From the NCBI RefSeq assembly GCF_023715535.1, contig NZ_JAMBOI010000001.1, positions 496,001 through 560,000 on the forward strand: a DNA stretch of 64,000 nucleotides, given 5' to 3'. Made by a program: the position numbers and the translations under genes. The notes beneath the pieces are model-generated. The model had not been told where the DNA came from. It made no database searches and worked only from the letters and a program-made list of their open reading frames with translations. Positions 25,474-34,268 of the stretch are shown here, piece after piece (the stretch's first letter is position 1; every line of letters begins with the position of its first letter). The stretch is from Sporosarcina luteola. GTDB taxonomy: Bacteria > Bacillota > Bacilli > Bacillales_A > Planococcaceae.

Positions 25474-27288
25474 TCATCCGTTTACAAGCCCTTCATGCGA
25501 AATGGAATCATAGAATGTAAAACGGCTGCCTCCCGCGGCTTTCGATGCATACATCGCCATGTCGCCGTGGTACATCAACTCATCTACAGTATGCGAATCA
25601 TGAAAATACAAACTGATACCGATGCTAATGCCTACTTGTAGCATGTTGCCATTAATGTGAATCGGCTTCTCTACTTGCTTCATAATGCATTCAGCCATAT
25701 CGGCAGCCAATTCCCTCGAGGAAAACGGCAACAGCACGACGAATTCATCTCCGCCGAGCCTAGCAAGCAAGCCCTTTTCTCCACATGTCATCGTTAACCG
25801 TTTGGCAATCTGTTGAAGAACGATATCCCCTGTCTCATGTCCATATGTATCGTTAATACCTTTAAATCCATTCAAATCCATGAACAGTAATGCATGTGGA
25901 CTTTCCTTTCCGGCTGACTCCACTGAGTTTTTTAAAACACCCATAAAATAGGGACGATTCTTCATGCCTGTCAGCGAATCATAATAAGCCATAAAATGCA
26001 GGCGGTTCTTTGACTCCTGCAACTCATTGAACATCTCTGTCAATTCATGTGACATTTCCTTGAAGTTATCCGTTAACTTGTTGAACTCAACCATTCGACT
26101 TGTTGGCCAATTGATATGTGCCAACCCTTTAAGTTTTTTAGGAAGTCCCGTCGTTGTTTCCGAGAGTTTGCTAAAACTACGCATTAAATATACTTTCAAG
26201 ATAGCTATGAAACCAATTCCTAGAATGATGAACAGCAATAGATTCGCATACTCCAATGCGAATCCCCGTATCTCTTTTTCAAACAGACTGCGTAAAGGGG
26301 CTTCTATAACAATACGCATATTATTTCCGTCTTCAACTGTGTACAAATAGCTCGTTTCGTCGATGATTGCAATATCGTCTATGCCACTCGACTTATCAGG
26401 CATCCATTTGTAACCGCTTTTCCCCATCTCAATAAAATAGCCTTCGCCATTAATTTTGGCAACAGTGCTTTCCAATGTGGCGGGTGCATTTGTATACACT
26501 ATCCGATCTTCCTTGCCCATTATGTAGAATTGCAAACTTTGTTCATCCATATTCCCTACCGAAGAATCGATTTTCGCATCTCGAAAAACGCCTTGAAGAG
26601 GCAATGCCAATTCCGAGTGCTCATCCCAATCCTGCAAGTCATTTGAAATGATGCTTGCCTGTCTCTCAAGCTGACTGCTTATTGATCGCTCGATTTGATT
26701 CTGTGTGTATCTGGCGTCGCCGATTATAAAAAATAAATAGGGAAGAACAATTGCCACGAGAATGATGTGCGAAATTAGGGTCCGGGCTGAATATTCATTC
26801 ATTTCAACCCTACCGATCCACTTCCGGAGTGGGATGTATGTAAGAATAATTTCAGCCGCAAGGGCACATAGGATATTATTGAGCAATTTGCTGATCAGTG
26901 CCAATGCTGCAAACCAACTATCCAAATCACTGAACACATAAATATAAACTGCAAAGACCGGCATTCCAATGATTGACCAATAGAGAAGGACGCTATGAAA
27001 TTCACCAAAACCGCGATACTTCAGTAGTAAGCCGACCACAGTGATTTCAGTTATGAGTAACACAAAACCAACTATTGAACCGTCACTATACAATCCCACC
27101 CCTGCAGTAATCAATGCGGATATGATGCCAATCGGTAAACTATATAATGAAAGGATAATCAGTAGAAAGATTGTCGGCATAAAAAATGTCAGCCCGAAAT
27201 CTAATAGTACAGGATAGTTATTTGCAAGTATGGACAAAATTAAAAATGCGATATAGAAAAGCACAGACAAATAGTTACGATTAGTCAT
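25474..27288 (-). CDS. Membrane-bound diguanylate cyclase (GGDEF)
   Basis: This 604-residue protein has an N-terminal block of six to seven membrane helices (about 1-185), an extracytoplasmic sensor segment (about 190-350), another membrane helix (about 355-380), a coiled/HAMP-like linker, and a C-terminal GGDEF domain. The active-site loop ARLGGDEFVVLLP is intact (GGDEF at 512-516), so it should make cyclic di-GMP. I see no RxxD inhibitory site directly before the loop. ATG 27288 follows GAGGT at a usable distance. It is divergent from the cytochrome gene. The only other c-di-GMP enzyme in the window is the EAL protein at 41963, which could act against it. The signal sensed is unknown. Confidence 0.88.
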   Translation of the reverse strand: MTNRNYLSVLFYIAFLILSILANNYPVLLDFGLTFFMPTIFLLIILSLYSLPIGIISALITAGVGLYSDGSIVGFVLLITEITVVGLLLKYRGFGEFHSVLLYWSIIGMPVFAVYIYVFSDLDSWFAALALISKLLNNILCALAAEIILTYIPLRKWIGRVEMNEYSARTLISHIILVAIVLPYLFFIIGDARYTQNQIERSISSQLERQASIISNDLQDWDEHSELALPLQGVFRDAKIDSSVGNMDEQSLQFYIMGKEDRIVYTNAPATLESTVAKINGEGYFIEMGKSGYKWMPDKSSGIDDIAIIDETSYLYTVEDGNNMRIVIEAPLRSLFEKEIRGFALEYANLLLFIILGIGFIAILKVYLMRSFSKLSETTTGLPKKLKGLAHINWPTSRMVEFNKLTDNFKEMSHELTEMFNELQESKNRLHFMAYYDSLTGMKNRPYFMGVLKNSVESAGKESPHALLFMDLNGFKGINDTYGHETGDIVLQQIAKRLTMTCGEKGLLARLGGDEFVVLLPFSSRELAADMAECIMKQVEKPIHINGNMLQVGISIGISLYFHDSHTVDELMYHGDMAMYASKAAGGSRFTFYDSISHEGLVNG

Positions 27289-27470
27289 AAATGGTGACCT
27301 CACATTCTAAAAATTACCTACTACATATACAACAGGGCCTACATATTTCCTAATATTCTGAATGGTACTTTCTCACCATTAACCTTTTAGTTAACCCTTC
27401 CCCTTATTCCGTTTATTAAACTTCCAATAGGGTAGAGGAAGAATAAACTTAGGAAAAGAGAGGAAGATAG

Positions 27471-28436
27471 ATGAATAGATCTAGTACACTCACTGCCGGA
27501 TTTTTATTGCTCATATCTCTGGGGGTTATCGTCTTATTGGCAAACCAGCTAAAGATCGACAAATCCCTCACGCAGGAGGGATCGCCAGCTGCAACAGAAG
27601 AGAAGAGCGGAGAGATTGCTTATAATCCACCTTCCATCGACGATATTCCCGAAGGACCGATGGGAGATGCGATTTTAAGAGGACGCGAGCTAGTGAATGA
27701 TACTACCAATGCAGTACGTGCGAAGGCGTCTTCAGTGGAAGATGGGGAAGAGCTTGTAAATGAATTATCATGTACAAGCTGCCACGCAGGAGACGGACTC
27801 GATCAAGACACTTCATCTCTTGTAGGCGTTGCGGCAGTTTATCCACAATATAATGAGAGGGCTGACAAAGTCCTTACTCTTGAAGATCGCATTAACGGAT
27901 GCATGGTGCGCAGCATGAACGGCCAACCATTTGCAGAAGACGACGAGGACTTGAATGCGATGGTCGCTTATTTGGCGTATATTTCTGAAGGAATACCAAT
28001 AGGGGCAGAGCTTGAATGGCTTGGCAAAAACGATATGAAAGACGTCCCTATACCTGACGTGGAGAATGGCGAAAGAGTGTTCCAACAATCATGTGTCGCC
28101 TGCCACGCTTCAGACGGATCAGGCACCGGACCGAATACAGGGCCGGCGCTTTGGGGAGATGGCTCCTTTAACGACGGTGCCGGGATGGCGCGCATGTCAA
28201 AAAATGCTGGATTCATCAAAAACAATATGCCGCTCGGCCAGCCGAATTCATTGACGGACCAAGAAGCCGCCGACCTCGCAGCATTCATCCTTTCCCAAGA
28301 TCGACCTGAATGGAAAGGCCATGACAAAGACTGGCCGAAAGGAAATCGCCCCACAGATGTCATGACGAAGGAGCTTCGCGATCAAGTCAAGGACGGGACT
28401 ATTGATTGGGAAAAAGTGCTTGGGAAAGATAAATAG
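27471..28436 (+). CDS. Membrane-anchored diheme c-type cytochrome, TsdA-like
   Basis: This 321-residue protein has one N-terminal membrane anchor (about 8-26) and two heme attachment sites, CTSCH at 101-105 and CVACH at 208-212. Between them the DRINGCMVRSMNGQPF stretch, with Cys144, and the following AYLAYIS are the pattern seen in thiosulfate dehydrogenase (TsdA) and SoxA-type diheme cytochromes. In TsdA a Cys serves as heme axial ligand. It should sit on the outer face of the membrane and transfer electrons, possibly from thiosulfate or a related sulfur compound. GAGAGGAAG precedes ATG 27471. No sox genes or tsdB partner are nearby. The substrate is an inference. Confidence 0.8.
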   Translation: MNRSSTLTAGFLLLISLGVIVLLANQLKIDKSLTQEGSPAATEEKSGEIAYNPPSIDDIPEGPMGDAILRGRELVNDTTNAVRAKASSVEDGEELVNELSCTSCHAGDGLDQDTSSLVGVAAVYPQYNERADKVLTLEDRINGCMVRSMNGQPFAEDDEDLNAMVAYLAYISEGIPIGAELEWLGKNDMKDVPIPDVENGERVFQQSCVACHASDGSGTGPNTGPALWGDGSFNDGAGMARMSKNAGFIKNNMPLGQPNSLTDQEAADLAAFILSQDRPEWKGHDKDWPKGNRPTDVMTKELRDQVKDGTIDWEKVLGKDK

Positions 28437-28445
28437 CAGGAATGA

Positions 28446-28480
28446 AAATCGCCCTCAAAATCAGATTGAGGGCGATTTTA
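28446..28480 (+). terminator. Terminator of the cytochrome gene
   Basis: ATCGCCCTC pairs perfectly with GAGGGCGAT, followed by TTTTAAT. Confidence 0.85.
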
Positions 28481-28520
28481 ATATTGGGGAATCAGTAACA
28501 TTCCCGGACTTGGGATAGCT

Positions 28521-28769
28521 TCAATATTCTAAATGAATAAATTGCGCCAACAGCCTGTTGAACTTTTCACGCTCTTCCCAGAAAGCACCATGCCCACTAT
28601 ATTTGAACGGCATTAGCTGCGAATTGGTGATTAATTGATTCATTTCCTTTGCTTGTGAAAACGGAATGACTTTGTCATGGATATCATGAATGATGGCCTT
28701 GCTGCCTTTCGGGTTAAGACCTTCAACGTATAAATTCACACCTGGCTCTACGTTCACAAAATATCCGAT
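28521..28769 (-). pseudogene. Remnant of an alpha/beta hydrolase with a large internal deletion
   Basis: The reading frame joins the N-terminus of an alpha/beta hydrolase (NVEPGVNLYVEGLNPKGSKAI) directly to its C-terminal end (HDKVIPFSQAKEMNQLI...GHGAFWEE). The middle, with the nucleophile and most of the core, is missing; about 200 residues are lost in frame. Upstream, GGAGGA is followed at the right distance by ATC-GGA-TAT-TTT-GTG, where homologues would be expected to have ATG. The start codon therefore also appears lost, although GTG 28757 could serve. The catalytic Asp/His region remains but cannot work alone. It marks the left end of the AT-richer accessory stretch. Confidence 0.72.
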
Positions 28770-28972
28770 TACGATTCCTCCGTAAACATAATGACTTCGC
28801 CATTAAGATATTCATCTTTGTATGCATATGTGCCCTGCCCATTGACCAGGGCTTGAGCACAAAATCGTATCGTATGGAAAATCACATAGGAATAGTATCT
28901 CACTAGATTAAATAAAATGATAAGAGGAAGAAATGAGGTGATTTTATACTAGAGAAACTTAGGAAAATCAAC

Positions 28973-29347
28973 TTGAAAACTGCTGTATTTATGGGGACTA
29001 TTTTTTACACTTTGACTGTTTGCATCCATGTTCTAATTATTAGCGGCATTATTCCATTCACATGGGTTAATGGCGGACTCTCTGAATCCTTCGCTGCGCA
29101 GCTACCAATATCGGTTATCAGTATCTTTATTTCTATTATTGGAGGAGTATTCACTCTGATTGCCGGCAAAAATATTCCACATACGCACAAAAGAGGAATA
29201 ACCTTCATTTGCTGGCTTTTTGTCGCACTTTGGTCTTTTGGGTTTATACAACAAATGTTTGGAACACCTTTTGAAAAAACAGTTTGCTCATTAATAGTAT
29301 TGCTTGGAGTCATCTCGAACTTACGTATGGCGATTGAGAGAAGATAG
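28973..29347 (+). CDS. Small four-helix membrane protein, unknown
   Basis: This protein of about 124 residues has four hydrophobic segments (about 8-28, 43-63, 75-95 and 100-118) and a basic C-terminus (RMAIERR). I do not recognise the family. TTG 28973 has AGGA at a usable distance. However, the frame continues upstream to ATA 28946, which stands four bases after GAGGTGA and would add LEKLRKINL. The ancestral start may therefore have been ATG there, now ATA. Codon use is AT-rich like the neighbouring accessory genes. A small transporter or immunity-type protein is possible; nothing more can be said. Confidence 0.55.
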   Translation: MKTAVFMGTIFYTLTVCIHVLIISGIIPFTWVNGGLSESFAAQLPISVISIFISIIGGVFTLIAGKNIPHTHKRGITFICWLFVALWSFGFIQQMFGTPFEKTVCSLIVLLGVISNLRMAIERR

Positions 29348-29377
29348 CAGTAATAGGCCGATTACTATGATATCGGT

Positions 29378-30292
29378 TTATTTTCTCACTTTAATAATTA
29401 CATTGCCCTTTTTATGCCCTTTTTCGACATAGCGATGAGCCTCTGGAATTTCTTCAAGTCGATATTCTCTATCTATAACCGACTTAATCTCACCTTTTTC
29501 GATAAGCTCCTTTAGAAACGTCAGGTCTTCTTTAGTGACCTTTGCAATCCCCTGCCCATCGACTGTTATATATTTACCGTCAGCAACTAATATTTTCTTG
29601 CAATTACTTCTTGAGGTTTTTCCAACAGCATCAAAGATGATATCATATAGCATTTCATTTTTTGTGAAATCCTCATTTTTTTAATCAATAACATGATCCG
29701 CTCCTAGAGACTTTACTAATTCTATATTTGCCGCACTGCATACCCCAGTAACTTCTGCACCAAAGTACTTTGCAAGCTGAACTGCTGATGTTCCTACAGC
29801 CCCTGAGGCGCCGTAAATTAAAACTTTTTTTCCTTTTTCTATGTTTCCTTTTCTAAGGAAATATAAAGCAGTCGTTCCCCCCATAGGAACAGCTGCAGCT
29901 TCCTCAAAGGTCATATTGGAGGGTTTTACGGAAATTATTGCATTTTCACGAAGGCAGGTATACTCGGCATGTGCACCTAGACTCATTCCAGTTAATGCAA
30001 AAACGTGATCACCTTTTTTGAAAAGCTTTACGTTCTTCCCTACTTGTTCTACTTCTCCCGCTAACTCAACCCCTAAAATAGGTTGTCTTGGTTTTCGAAT
30101 CCCCAAGACAATTCGCATGGGAAGCCATAATAATAGAGGGCTTTTAAATCCTCGAACCCTAATGTCCCCAGAGGCAACAGTTGTTGCAAAAATTTTAACA
30201 AGGACTTCATTCTCGTTAGGACTAGGCTTAGTTACTTCTTTTAGCTGAAGTACATCAGGTGATCCATACCTTGTGCATATCATTGCCTTCAT
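29378..30292 (-). pseudogene. Zinc-free quinone-oxidoreductase/alcohol dehydrogenase, one nonsense codon
   Basis: The frame from ATG 30292 encodes an MDR-family NAD(P)-dependent oxidoreductase. It has the GroES-like N-terminal domain ([20 protein letters not shown] and [28 protein letters not shown]) and the Rossmann motif [20 protein letters not shown]. Translation stops at TAA (29681-29683) directly after ADHVID, where the family has Tyr (DYKNEDF). The same frame then continues to a normal C-terminus (RYVEKGHKKGNVIIKV). A single TAT/TAC to TAA change explains the break, and no other lesion is seen. The protein would be truncated at about 203 residues and lacks the end of the nucleotide-binding fold. 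Confidence 0.8.
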
Positions 30293-30480
30293 AGATTCCC
30301 TCAAATCAAAATGTATTTTTAGTATACTTAGGTTTACGTTGTACAAATTGGAGATATTCGGTTAAAAAAATATTATTACTATGGAAATCCCAATCTAAAG
30401 GTCAGATTTGCTGAGGTAACAGGCGCAGAGGGTTGTTCTCTCATTTCCTCTTGTGTAGATGCCCCGCCTTGAAAGCAAAT

Positions 30481-30518
30481 AAAAAAGAACCCCATCAAAT
30501 GTTGATTTGATAAGGTTC
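30481..30518 (-). terminator. Terminator of the ArsR/SRPBCC/reductase operon
   Basis: On the minus strand GAACC-TTATCAAAT pairs with ATTTGAT-GGGGTTC, followed by TTTTTT. Confidence 0.8.
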
Positions 30519-30538
30519 CTTGATTGTGTATAAAGCCG

Positions 30539-31246
30539 TTAGTACCCAAAAAAGACATCCTTTTTAATGCTCTTTTTCGATATAGAATTGCCTTGTAAAT
30601 GACCGGAAAGAGTTTCCACCATTGTCTTAGGTCCTGCAATATAGTAGGTACCATTGTTCAGATATAAGCTGGACAGCTTGCTTATCTCTTGTTGTAAATC
30701 ATTCCTTGAATCAAGGTAAGTTACAGTTACCGAAGTATTGTCAGCAATTTTATCGAGTTCATCTTTATAGACAAATGACCCTTTGCTATCTATATAAAGT
30801 AGATGTATTTGTTTTCCGACTCCGTTCCCTTCCGCCTCAATCTGTTTCAGCATCGACCGAAATGGTGTAATCCCAATGCCACCTGCTATTAGGATGGAAG
30901 GACTGTCATTTTTTAAATAAAACGACCCTACTGGACCACTCATCCTTATTTTCATGCCCGGTTGCAACTCTAACATCGCCTTCTTGAATTCACTCGGCGT
31001 ATCACTAATACCAAGTGTTAGTTGAACAACATTTTCCGAGGGAGCAGATGCCAGACTAATTGGCCGCGTTCCATTTTTTATTTTCTTATGAGTGATGGTA
31101 AACAACCCATGTTGTCCAGCTTTCCACGTTAAATCCTTCTCTTTCTCAAATAGGAAGGTGTATACATCTTCTGATTCCTTGTAGCTCTTAATGAATACTA
31201 AATCCCTCTTTTTAAATATCGCTATTGCATCTTGAAAAAAGCCCAT
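30539..31246 (-). CDS. FAD-dependent ferredoxin-NADP reductase-like oxidoreductase
   Basis: This 235-residue protein has the ferredoxin-reductase fold: an FAD-binding barrel with TRPISLASAPSE (about 61-72, the RxYS-type flavin motif with I in place of Y), then the NAD(P) domain with ILIAGGIGITPFRSML (about 118-133) and a C-terminal YIAGPKTMVETL. It lacks an iron-sulfur domain. It is the last gene of a three-gene operon with an ArsR regulator and an SRPBCC protein; its ATG immediately follows the stop of the SRPBCC gene. Electron partner and substrate are unknown. Confidence 0.82.
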   Translation of the reverse strand: MGFFQDAIAIFKKRDLVFIKSYKESEDVYTFLFEKEKDLTWKAGQHGLFTITHKKIKNGTRPISLASAPSENVVQLTLGISDTPSEFKKAMLELQPGMKIRMSGPVGSFYLKNDSPSILIAGGIGITPFRSMLKQIEAEGNGVGKQIHLLYIDSKGSFVYKDELDKIADNTSVTVTYLDSRNDLQQEISKLSSLYLNNGTYYIAGPKTMVETLSGHLQGNSISKKSIKKDVFFGY

Positions 31247-31639
31247 TTACATTTCTCCTAACAGTTTACTCAACTTGTCCACCATACTTGACCAACCATA
31301 TTTCGCGCCATTGAATGCCGCCTGGTTTTCTTCTTCAAAACCGGTATGTTCAAGATGTAAGTGTGTTGTTTCACCCTCTTGCTTTAACGTCCATGTGACG
31401 ATTGTATTTATCGGCCCACCAACCCATGTGTACGATAACTTGCGAGGCTCGTCCACTTCCAATACTTCACTCTCTACAACTAAACCGATGGCCTCATTAC
31501 GAAACTGACATTTGTATCCTACGATCGGTTTGAAATTATTTTCCATCACCCATTTTGCAAGTGTTTCTGAATTCGTCAAGGCATCCCATACTTTATTGAT
31601 GGGACTCTTAAATTGAAAATCCAATGATAAATCTGCCAT
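31247..31639 (-). CDS. SRPBCC/AHSA1 domain protein
   Basis: This 130-residue protein has the AHSA1-type START-like fold, recognisable from LDFQFKSPINKVWDALTNSETLAKW at the N-terminus, the central SYTWVGGPINTIVTWTLKQEGETTHLHLEHTGF (about 70-102) and the amphipathic C-terminal helix (GWSSMVDKLSKLLGE). Such domains bind hydrophobic ligands or assist proteins; in ArsR-SRPBCC pairs the role is not established. ATG 31639 lies four bases after the ArsR stop, indicating translational coupling. The downstream reductase gene begins at its stop codon. Confidence 0.85.
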   Translation of the reverse strand: MADLSLDFQFKSPINKVWDALTNSETLAKWVMENNFKPIVGYKCQFRNEAIGLVVESEVLEVDEPRKLSYTWVGGPINTIVTWTLKQEGETTHLHLEHTGFEEENQAAFNGAKYGWSSMVDKLSKLLGEM

Positions 31640-31642
31640 TAG

Positions 31643-31963
31643 TTACTCCTCCAATATATCCTTAAGTATTGCCGCCCTTTCAGTCCAAAATTCCTCATAA
31701 AAGGATAACCAATCTTTAACTTCCTGTAAGGGAGCTGCATTTAATCGATACCTTGTTTCTCTGCCGATTTTACGATTCCTCACTAAATCAGCCTCCTTGA
31801 GGATAGCCAAATGTTTAGAAACTGCAGTACGCCCCATTTGAAAATGAGCGGTTAATTCGTAAAGCGCCAGCTCCTCTGAACCTGCCAGTAACCTTATTAA
31901 CTTTCGTCTAGTCGGATCTGCAATCGCTACAAAAACGTCGCGCTCTTGGTCAGTAGTAATCAA
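31643..31963 (-). CDS. ArsR-family winged-helix repressor
   Basis: This 106-residue regulator has the typical FVAIADPTRRKLIRLLAGSEELALYELTAHFQMGRTAVSKHLAILKEADLVRNRKIGRETRYRLN sequence (about 10-74), a winged helix-turn-helix with recognition helix RTAVSKHLAIL. It has none of the Cys pairs of metal-sensing ArsR proteins and belongs to the group paired with SRPBCC genes. It heads the three-gene operon. Two palindromes matching one consensus lie over its promoter (31991-32006 and 32017-32032), so it probably represses itself and the operon. Confidence 0.87.
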   Translation of the reverse strand: MITTDQERDVFVAIADPTRRKLIRLLAGSEELALYELTAHFQMGRTAVSKHLAILKEADLVRNRKIGRETRYRLNAAPLQEVKDWLSFYEEFWTERAAILKDILEE

Positions 31964-31990
31964 AATCCTCCCCTCCTCATGTGGGAATTA

Positions 31991-32032
31991 GACACTGTTT
32001 GGTGTCCTTATAATAAGACACTTAATGGTGTC
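31991..32032 (-). promoter_or_regulatory. Promoter and paired GACAC-N6-GTGTC operators of the ArsR operon
   Basis: Two palindromes of the form GACAC-N6-GTGTC occupy 31991-32006 and 32017-32032, 26 bp centre to centre. On the minus strand TTGACA begins at about 32038 and a TATTAT-like -10 follows after 17-18 bases. The right palindrome therefore lies in the spacer and the left one around the start of transcription. This is the layout expected for tight autorepression. Confidence 0.75.
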
Positions 32033-32055
32033 ATGTCAATTCTGTTCTTAAACAT

Positions 32056-32096
32056 AAAAAAAGAGATGATATCGTAAGTTAACTGATACCATCCCC
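32056..32096 (-). terminator. Terminator of the DUF2691 gene
   Basis: On the minus strand GATGGTATC pairs with GATATCATC around a long loop, followed by a run of T. Confidence 0.7.
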
Positions 32097-32158
32097 GTTC
32101 TTTATTATTCGTTACTGTGCCCCTGGTTATGCTCCACTAGAGGTCAGTTTCTTTTACT

Positions 32159-32620
32159 CTACATTCCCCAAACATTTGCCACTACCTCTTCCTTTTTAAG
32201 GAATCTACTATCTTGATACCCCAAGGTTTCGGCCCGTTCTTTGATTTCCAGGAGGATTCGTTTTTCTCGTGAGTAGACTATCATATATATTGAATCAGTT
32301 AATGATAGCCCCAGTTTGCAGGAGCTTTTCATGAAATCCGCTTCATTAGTAATACTTACGACGCTTTCTAAAGTAGGAAAGGCTTTTATGTCCGCAAATA
32401 TTAAATAGTAATCCTCTTTAGAAATATGCTTCTGGAATGTTTGACCATCCATAATTGCAGCTGATTCAAAAAAGAAGGGTCGATCTAAATATCCTGGACC
32501 TGTAAAATATGCCTCTTCCGGGGCTAATGACCAATACCAAGAAGAATCTACAATGCCTTCTAACATCTCATACAATTGTCTACCGTATTCATTTTTTATA
32601 TAAAGTAACATACCTTCCAC
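32159..32620 (-). CDS. DUF2691 family protein
   Basis: This 153-residue soluble protein resembles DUF2691 proteins of Bacillus. The pattern is KNEYGRQLYEMLEGIVDSSWYW near the start, EAYFTGPGYLDRPFFF, DYYLIFADIKAFP about 79-91, and DSIYMIVYSREKRIL about 117-131. Function in the family is unknown. The start is GTG 32620, with GGAG eight bases upstream. ATG 32611 is too close to GGAAGG to use it. It lies alone in the AT-richer accessory stretch and ends at its own terminator. Confidence 0.72.
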   Translation of the reverse strand: MEGMLLYIKNEYGRQLYEMLEGIVDSSWYWSLAPEEAYFTGPGYLDRPFFFESAAIMDGQTFQKHISKEDYYLIFADIKAFPTLESVVSITNEADFMKSSCKLGLSLTDSIYMIVYSREKRILLEIKERAETLGYQDSRFLKKEEVVANVWGM

Positions 32621-32721
32621 TTTTTCATCTCCGCATTATCGTGAGTAACCACTTTACGTTTGGAGCAAATTCAGTTGCGCTCTCGATATAGTAAGAATTG
32701 GTTAGTAAGTAACCCCAGTGT

Positions 32722-33285
32722 TTAATCTGACGTTATATCCACAACTTCAACATTATAATGCTCCTTGATAAACTTAATTTCCTCTTCAGTAGTTAAAATT
32801 CCTACTGCTCGACCTTTGTCTCCATTTTGAAGTTCCCACACAAGATTATGATCTATGTCTACCTGTGAGAAATCGTTGTTTTTCCAGCGATTAAGAATAG
32901 ACAAATATATATCTTGTTTTTTTCTATACCTTATGTTATTTGCTTCGACCACTACAATCAAACGCTCAATTCTTTCTGGTGTCATTAATAATAAATCCCA
33001 TTTGTCATCGCCATCTGCCCGAATCTTTTGATGGGACATACCATGAATTGCGGTTTGCACATCAAGCTCTGTCATTGAAAATGGAAATTCTTTTTCAACA
33101 GGTATTTTTCTCTCTTCTTCAATTTCAAATAGCCCGACCACCCTGTCATAATCACCACTCGGAACATCACGTATTACTTCAATCGTTACATCCTCTTTGG
33201 TCAATTGATTACTAATAAGGTATGAGGCTAAGCCCAATACAGCTATACTCAAAACAATTATCTTCTTGTATTTCAATAAATTCAC
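32722..33285 (-). CDS. DUF6241-like membrane-anchored protein
   Basis: This 187-residue protein has a basic start (MNLLKYKK), one membrane segment (about 9-25) and a soluble domain outside or at the membrane. The run TAIHGMSHQKIRADGDDKWDLLLMTPERIERL (about 79-110), followed by YLSILNRWKNNDFSQVDIDHNLVWELQNGDKGRAVG (about 127-162), matches what I recall as DUF6241, a family without known function. There is no lipobox Cys. It is single and AT-rich like its neighbours. Confidence 0.68.
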   Translation of the reverse strand: MNLLKYKKIIVLSIAVLGLASYLISNQLTKEDVTIEVIRDVPSGDYDRVVGLFEIEEERKIPVEKEFPFSMTELDVQTAIHGMSHQKIRADGDDKWDLLLMTPERIERLIVVVEANNIRYRKKQDIYLSILNRWKNNDFSQVDIDHNLVWELQNGDKGRAVGILTTEEEIKFIKEHYNVEVVDITSD

Positions 33286-33428
33286 CTCTAATTAATTGTA
33301 CAGTTGAATAAATTAGCAGGCAAATCAATTGGAATAAAAAGTAATGCCTATAAAGCAGGAATTTACTTACCAACGATTAGGATACGGATTCTTCGGGAAT
33401 GAATAGGACAAGTGAACAATTCATACTA

Positions 33429-33473
33429 TTTGTTAACTAACAAAATTGACTTTTTGTTAACTTTATCTATAAT
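33429..33473 (+). promoter_or_regulatory. Promoter of the toxin-antitoxin-like pair with TTTGTTAAC repeats
   Basis: TTGACT (33446-33451) and TATAAT (33468-33473) are 16 bases apart. TTTGTTA-AC-TAACAAA (33429-33444) is an inverted repeat just before the -35. Its left arm recurs as TTTGTTAACT inside the promoter spacer. This placement suits autorepression by the HTH protein encoded next. Confidence 0.65.
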
Positions 33474-33497
33474 GGAGGTAAGGGAGAGGTGAAGTAT

Positions 33498-34268
33498 ATG
33501 AGCCAAGCTGTTTATGAATTGACCGAACAGACGATTGCAGCCGCTTATCAGAAACAAAATAAAAATCTTATTGAAAAAGAGACTGACTTTATCGTTAGTA
33601 AAATGATTACAACGATGATAAGTACAAACCATGACAAAATTAAAGGGATTACAATTAGCGACCTAGATTTAAATATTGACAATAATTACTTATTATCTCA
33701 AAAGCATATAAATACTCTATATAAATGGCTTGATCGTCTATATACAATGAAAGCACCCGTTTCAGATCTCGATTTTGGAAAAATGAAGGTGGACTTTGAA
33801 TATTGGTATTATCAGTTAGGTGGTCATGATATTCGGTTCGAATACACAGATGATTATTTATTATCTTCAAGCGAAGTTGCCAACTATTTAAATTTGTCTC
33901 GGACCACTATCAATAAATACATCAATCAGGGATTAATTGAAACAGTCAATACAAATTCTCACAAACGGATTCCTTACTTTATTATCGAAGTATGGAAAGA
34001 TCCTGTCTACTCTATCCGTTTGCAAATGATTGCACAAGAAAAGAAGCTACTGAATCAAACCCCACTTGAACGTCTTAAGGAAATTAACAGCATCATAAGC
34101 GATTTACAATTGAAATATTTCGCCAAAACTTCCCAAGAAGCATTCATTCGATATGATGGAGACTCAATGGATGATCCAGCGGATTATTACACTTGGCAAG
34201 ATCTTGAAGAAGAGAGAGATGAAATCTTAAGTTCTCAAGGGGGACTAGCAGGTGAATTGGAAGAGTAG
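33498..34268 (+). CDS. Helix-turn-helix DNA-binding protein, probable antitoxin/autoregulator
   Basis: This 256-residue protein has an acidic N-terminal helical region and a central excisionase/MerR-like helix-turn-helix, LSSSEVANYLNLSRTTINKYINQGLIETV (about 126-154). A helical, charged C-terminus follows (QDLEEERDEILSSQGG). ATG 33498 follows AGGTG by six bases. The next gene starts 17 bases inside its 3' end, so the two are translationally coupled. Promoter repeats fit autoregulation. Together with the His-rich, TumE-like product downstream this looks like a type II antitoxin, which is an inference from gene arrangement and the HTH. It is AT-rich, unlike the core genes. Confidence 0.65.
   Translation: MSQAVYELTEQTIAAAYQKQNKNLIEKETDFIVSKMITTMISTNHDKIKGITISDLDLNIDNNYLLSQKHINTLYKWLDRLYTMKAPVSDLDFGKMKVDFEYWYYQLGGHDIRFEYTDDYLLSSSEVANYLNLSRTTINKYINQGLIETVNTNSHKRIPYFIIEVWKDPVYSIRLQMIAQEKKLLNQTPLERLKEINSIISDLQLKYFAKTSQEAFIRYDGDSMDDPADYYTWQDLEEERDEILSSQGGLAGELEE

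Noticed and set aside
30379..30654. Small open frame beside the reductase gene
   Set aside because: It overlaps the reductase coding end and its terminator and has no family resemblance.
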